A DNA stretch of 64,000 bases, from positions 42,993,989 through 43,057,988 of the forward strand of contig OY829326.1 in the NCBI GenBank assembly GCA_963691655.1, in the 5' to 3' direction. This document shows, in pieces, positions 61,381 through 64,000 of the stretch (its first letter is position 1; every line of letters begins with the position of its first letter). The stretch is from Toxonevra muliebris (Eukaryota; Arthropoda; Insecta; Diptera; Pallopteridae). A program made the position numbers and the translations under genes. The notes under the pieces were generated by a model. That model was not told where the DNA came from and searched no databases. It saw nothing but the letters and a program-made list of their open reading frames with translations.

Positions 61381-61667
61381 TTACAAAATAGTAATTTTTT
61401 TTTATTTCAGTCTTAACGTCTATTAATGAAGTTTAACCTACTCAAATATAGCTCGGGAGCAACAAAACTTAATACTGATTAGAATAATAGAATAAACATA
61501 GCACAGTTATTAAATTGCAGAATATATCATTGGCCCTAGGCGCATGTAACAACACATGCTGCTCGTCGCCACGTGCCACGTTCCACGTACCGCTTTCATT
61601 GCCCCTCCACTATAAGTTACTTTATATTTCTATAATCAAAATAATATTCCGCCTACATTTTGAAGCA

Positions 61668-61897
61668 GACGACGTCGATAATCCAGTCTGTAGGGCACTA
61701 GGTTTCCACCCGAGAGGTTGCGGGCTCGATTGCCACCTTGGTCTGATTGGTTAATTCTCATAACCTTTTTATATTCACTGTCGATATGAAATGAATGAGA
61801 AATATAAGAAAGTGTACACGTACATCCCAGTAATGGAAAAACATCCAAGTGATAACAAATTGCCACATCGCAGTTCGGAACCGGCGTTAAACTGTAG
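61668..61897 (+). mobile_element. SINE copy, same family as at 29.7 kb, without the LINE tail
   Basis: It matches 29711-29950 along most of its length: CGACGTCGATA..., a B-box-like GGGCTCGATTGCC (degenerate), TTGGTTAATTCTCAT, GTGTACACGTACA, ATTGCCACATCGCAGTTCGG and CGGCGTTAAACTGTAG. Similarity stops at that last block. The TGTGGTATCACAATG tail of the other copy is absent, and another tRNA-like unit follows. Confidence 0.8.
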
Positions 61898-61905
61898 CCT
61901 TCACC

Positions 61906-61976
61906 GCCTCCTCGGTGGTCTAGTAGCAGAACGCACGTCTCTTGTCTCTGGCGCTCCGGGTTCGATTCCAGGCTAG
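61906..61976 (+). mobile_element. Second tRNA-like unit (SINE head) directly after the first
   Basis: GCCTCCTCGGTGGTCTAGTA contains an A-box-like TGGTCTAGTAG, and GGTTCGATTCC is a full B box ~40 bp on. The T-arm stem CCGGG/CCAGG has one mismatch and the 5' end cannot pair with the sequence after the T arm, so it is not a functional tRNA. A pyrimidine-rich stretch follows (TTTTTCTTTCTTTCTT). Confidence 0.6.
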
Positions 61977-62396
61977 AGTATTTCTTATCTATTTTTCTTT
62001 CTTTCTTAATTTGGGACTTTAAAATGTTTCACTTTTTATTTATAACAATAGAATTAAATAATTTTAAACAATTGTGACGAGTTACAAAGCGCGTTAGAAA
62101 GTTAGTAACTAAACTAACAAATTAGAGGTGCATTTTCGAGCGATTTTCGGTTGTGGATAATTCGGAAAATCGTCTGAATTTAAACAAAAGAAAAAAAAGG
62201 TATCATCTTATTTCTCATTAAGAACAAATCGTACGAATTTGAAAGACAATTTTTTTAACTGGACAATTTGGCCATTTGCAAATTTAATTGATATTCAAAG
62301 ATCGAGCTCTGCTGAATGTAATAATATTGGGCTATATAAAAAGTATTTTCGGTTTTTTGTTAATTTTTGAACAAAAAGTTTCTTTATTTAAAATCA

Positions 62397-63490
62397 ATTT
62401 TAATCAAGTACATATTGGTCATTATTTTCTATAATCTTTTGCCGTTTTTTCAGTAGCTTCAAAATTCCATCGATATAAAACTTCTGTGGTTTATCGGCGA
62501 AAAACTTGGCCAAGTGATTTTCGGCGGCTCTTCTGTAGGTCAATTTTTTTCCATGGAGAGAGTTTTGCAGAGATCGAAACCAATGGTAGTCAGACGGTGC
62601 AATGTCTGGGCTATACGGTGGGTGCATCAAAACTTCCCAGCCAAGCGCAAGTCAATTTTTGGCGGGTCATCAAAAATATGTGTGGCCTGGCATTATCATG
62701 GTGTAACACAACACCTTTTCTGTTGGCCAATTCTGGTCGCTCTTTCTTGATTGCTTCGTTCAAACGATCAAGTTGTGAGCACTAGAGATCAGAATTGACG
62801 GCTTGGCCAGGTTATAACAGCTCATAATAGACAATTCCCTTCCAATCCCACCAAACACTCAACATAATCTTGTTTGCCGTCAATCAAGGCATTGAAGTCG
62901 TTTGCGGAGGGTCACAAGCCTTTGAGAATGATTTTCTGTTTACTTACTTACTGCAATCCTCTTCTCCTAGTGGAGCATAGGGCCTCGTTGGTTTCATTCA
63001 TCGTAATGATATTGTAGCGTGAATTTAGCCCCTCCATATCCGATGTGCTTGCTGCTACAGGAGCAGGGGGATTTTCCGGGCTCAGCCTGTTACCCCATGG
63101 AGGCATTAAACCTTTTCGACTTGAATCCATGCTTTTTATATCATTATAAAATAAAAAAGTCAGTGAGTGATGAATTTAAAGACCTTCTGGCTAGCTTACT
63201 AGGTGAGTTTAAAGATGACATCCTCACTTACACCCTGAGACGCTGTGGTGTTAAACAGCCATTCAGACCAGCTAACCCATCCCTCCTCCTTTCACAACGC
63301 GGGCTTGGGGTCGATCCGGCGGTTTGTTTAATATTCTCGTATTTAATCCATTTTTCATCGCTTGTAATTATTTATTTTAAAAATGGTTTGATTTCGTTGC
63401 GTTTCAACAGCGTTTCACTGATGGTAATTCTGTCAATCAAAGTTCTTTGTGTTAATTCATGGGGTACCCAAACATCGAGCCATTGAGTAG
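62397..63490 (-). pseudogene. Broken mariner transposase (DD34D), split by insertion
   Basis: Before the insertion (63335-63490): WLDVWVPHELTQRTLIDRI, NEIKPFLK and IITSDEKWIKYENI, with the first catalytic aspartate. After it: RKSFSKACDPPQT, SVWWDWKGIVYYELL, RPELANRKGVVLHHDNARPH (second aspartate), MHPPYSPDIAPSDYHWF (third) and a C-terminal tail ending NDQYVLD at 62400. The catalytic triad residues themselves are present, but stops, frameshifts, an N-terminal deletion and the insertion inactivate it. Motifs match the mauritiana/mellifera-type mariners by recollection. Confidence 0.85.
62944..63332 (-). mobile_element. ~390-bp insertion nested in the mariner, retroelement-like tail
   Basis: The sequence interrupts the transposase between KYENIKQ and RKSFSK. 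Read on the minus strand it ends CTAGGAGAAGAGGATTGCAG followed by TAAG repeats (GTAAGTAAGTA), like the short-repeat tail of a retroposon. A 4-5 bp AAAC-like duplication may border it. Its composition is much less AT-rich than its surroundings. Short frames on both strands show no family motif. I do not recognise the family. Confidence 0.55.
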
Positions 63491-64000
63491 CCAAAAAATG
63501 TAGCCTGAAATTTCACCTATCAAACGCGCGTTCGTTTGACAGAATCGTGCCAGATGTATGGCCATTATCACCATCTTGTGACAAAAACCGAAAATACTTT
63601 TTATATGACCCAATATATGTAGTTAATTTTGAGATGCCGTCGAAATATCTTTGCCTACTTTGGTTTGTGGCATTTATATGATAACCCAGGAACGGCCATC
63701 ACCAAACGGAAAAAATTTTCATGCAAATATTTTTGAGATACTTATACCAAATATTTATGATTTTCTTTTTTTTTCCAACAAATTAATGGTCAAAGATCAA
63801 CTTTAAATAGTATTCAGTATAATTGCTAAATTAAATATTGCTAACCTCACTCCCTCAATTATAATAAGTAAGTAATAATAATATAAATAATAATAATAGT
63901 AATAATAAAAAAAATTATAGGCATGTGTGCATACATCATGTCAAATAAATCGTACACATTAAATAAAATCAATAAAATACCAACTCTGTAAACAATCTAT

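Larger units (their letters stand above)
62327..63613 (-). mobile_element. mariner element with a nested insertion
   Basis: The left end TTGGGCTATATAAAAAGT and the right end (outside-in TTGGGTCATATAAAAAGT) are inverted copies that continue through ATTTTCGGTTTTT. TA lies on both sides (62325-62326 and 63614-63615). The transposase relic is on the minus strand, split by foreign DNA at about 62944-63332. With the insertion removed, ~900 bp remain, so the element has also lost internal sequence near its N-terminus. Confidence 0.88.
56161..64000 (+). other. Start of Snmp2 intron 6, running off the window
   Basis: The donor GTGAGTAAT follows exon 6. No further Snmp2 exon was found up to 64000, so the intron exceeds 7.8 kb. 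It holds a Jockey relic, two MITEs, a two-headed SINE and a mariner with a nested insertion. The unlabelled gaps (56161-57129, 58081-58738, 59385-61212, 63614-64000) are AT-rich with no gene seen. Confidence 0.65.

Noticed and set aside
61906..61976. Possible functional tRNA gene
   Set aside because: A and B boxes are present but acceptor strands do not pair and the T stem has a mismatch; it lies against a SINE body. The same applies to 29710-29785.

Overview
This window is a piece of an AT-rich eukaryotic nuclear genome. It comes from an insect, most likely a higher fly (Diptera: Cyclorrhapha, perhaps a tephritid fruit fly). The reasons are an insect-specific CD36-family gene very close to Drosophila Snmp2, a start resembling Drosophila small heat shock proteins, long AT-rich introns with TATG/TGTG microsatellites, and a load of LOA- and Jockey-type LINEs, mariner-type transposons and tRNA-derived SINEs. 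There is no prokaryotic gene layout and no CRISPR array. Gene density is very low: two host loci and at least 15 transposable elements or relics.

Host genes. (1) Snmp2 (sensory neuron membrane protein 2, CD36 / scavenger receptor class B family) runs on the + strand over the right 25 kb. Six coding exons lie at 39044-39172, 51149-51306, 51393-51540, 51630-51767, 55401-55661 and 55731-56160. They join in frame into about 421 residues, and the C-terminal part lies beyond position 64000. Intron 1 (12 kb) holds transposon copies and one possible extra exon (47094-47177). (2) A minus-strand exon at 22270-23034 starts like Drosophila Hsp26/Hsp27 but has no alpha-crystallin domain in view.

Mobile elements, left to right: a Jockey/CR1-like RT relic (1240-2030, minus); a LOA-like LINE with a long open ORF and perfect 11-bp target-site duplications (2232-5689, plus); a TTAA-flanked element with C-rich ends (7470-8170); an RNase H relic (8493-8900, minus); a 1.6-kb transposon with ~370-bp inverted repeats and a broken coding exon (16378-18003); a dead DD37E-type Tc1/mariner element (25449-26746); a complete SINE with target duplications (29710-30020); a degenerate acidic ORF (31037-31443); a hAT fragment (35060-35300); a second D,D-type element (39538-40655) next to a mariner relic (40665-41170); a 1.8-kb foldback element (44525-46316); a broken LOA-like LINE (48700-50185, minus); small inverted-repeat elements (53533-54039, 58739-59384, 61213-61380); a Jockey relic (57130-58080, minus); a two-headed SINE structure (61668-61976); and a mariner split by a nested insertion (62327-63613).

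The most interesting relationship is between the SINE at 29.7 kb and the LINE at 2.2 kb. Their last ~70 bp match and both end in CCTAA repeats, which suggests the SINE borrows the LINE's reverse transcriptase. The rest is intergenic or intronic AT-rich DNA with microsatellites, a ~168-bp tandem repeat (35715-36180) and a 15-22 bp motif repeated three times between 24.9 and 27.9 kb.
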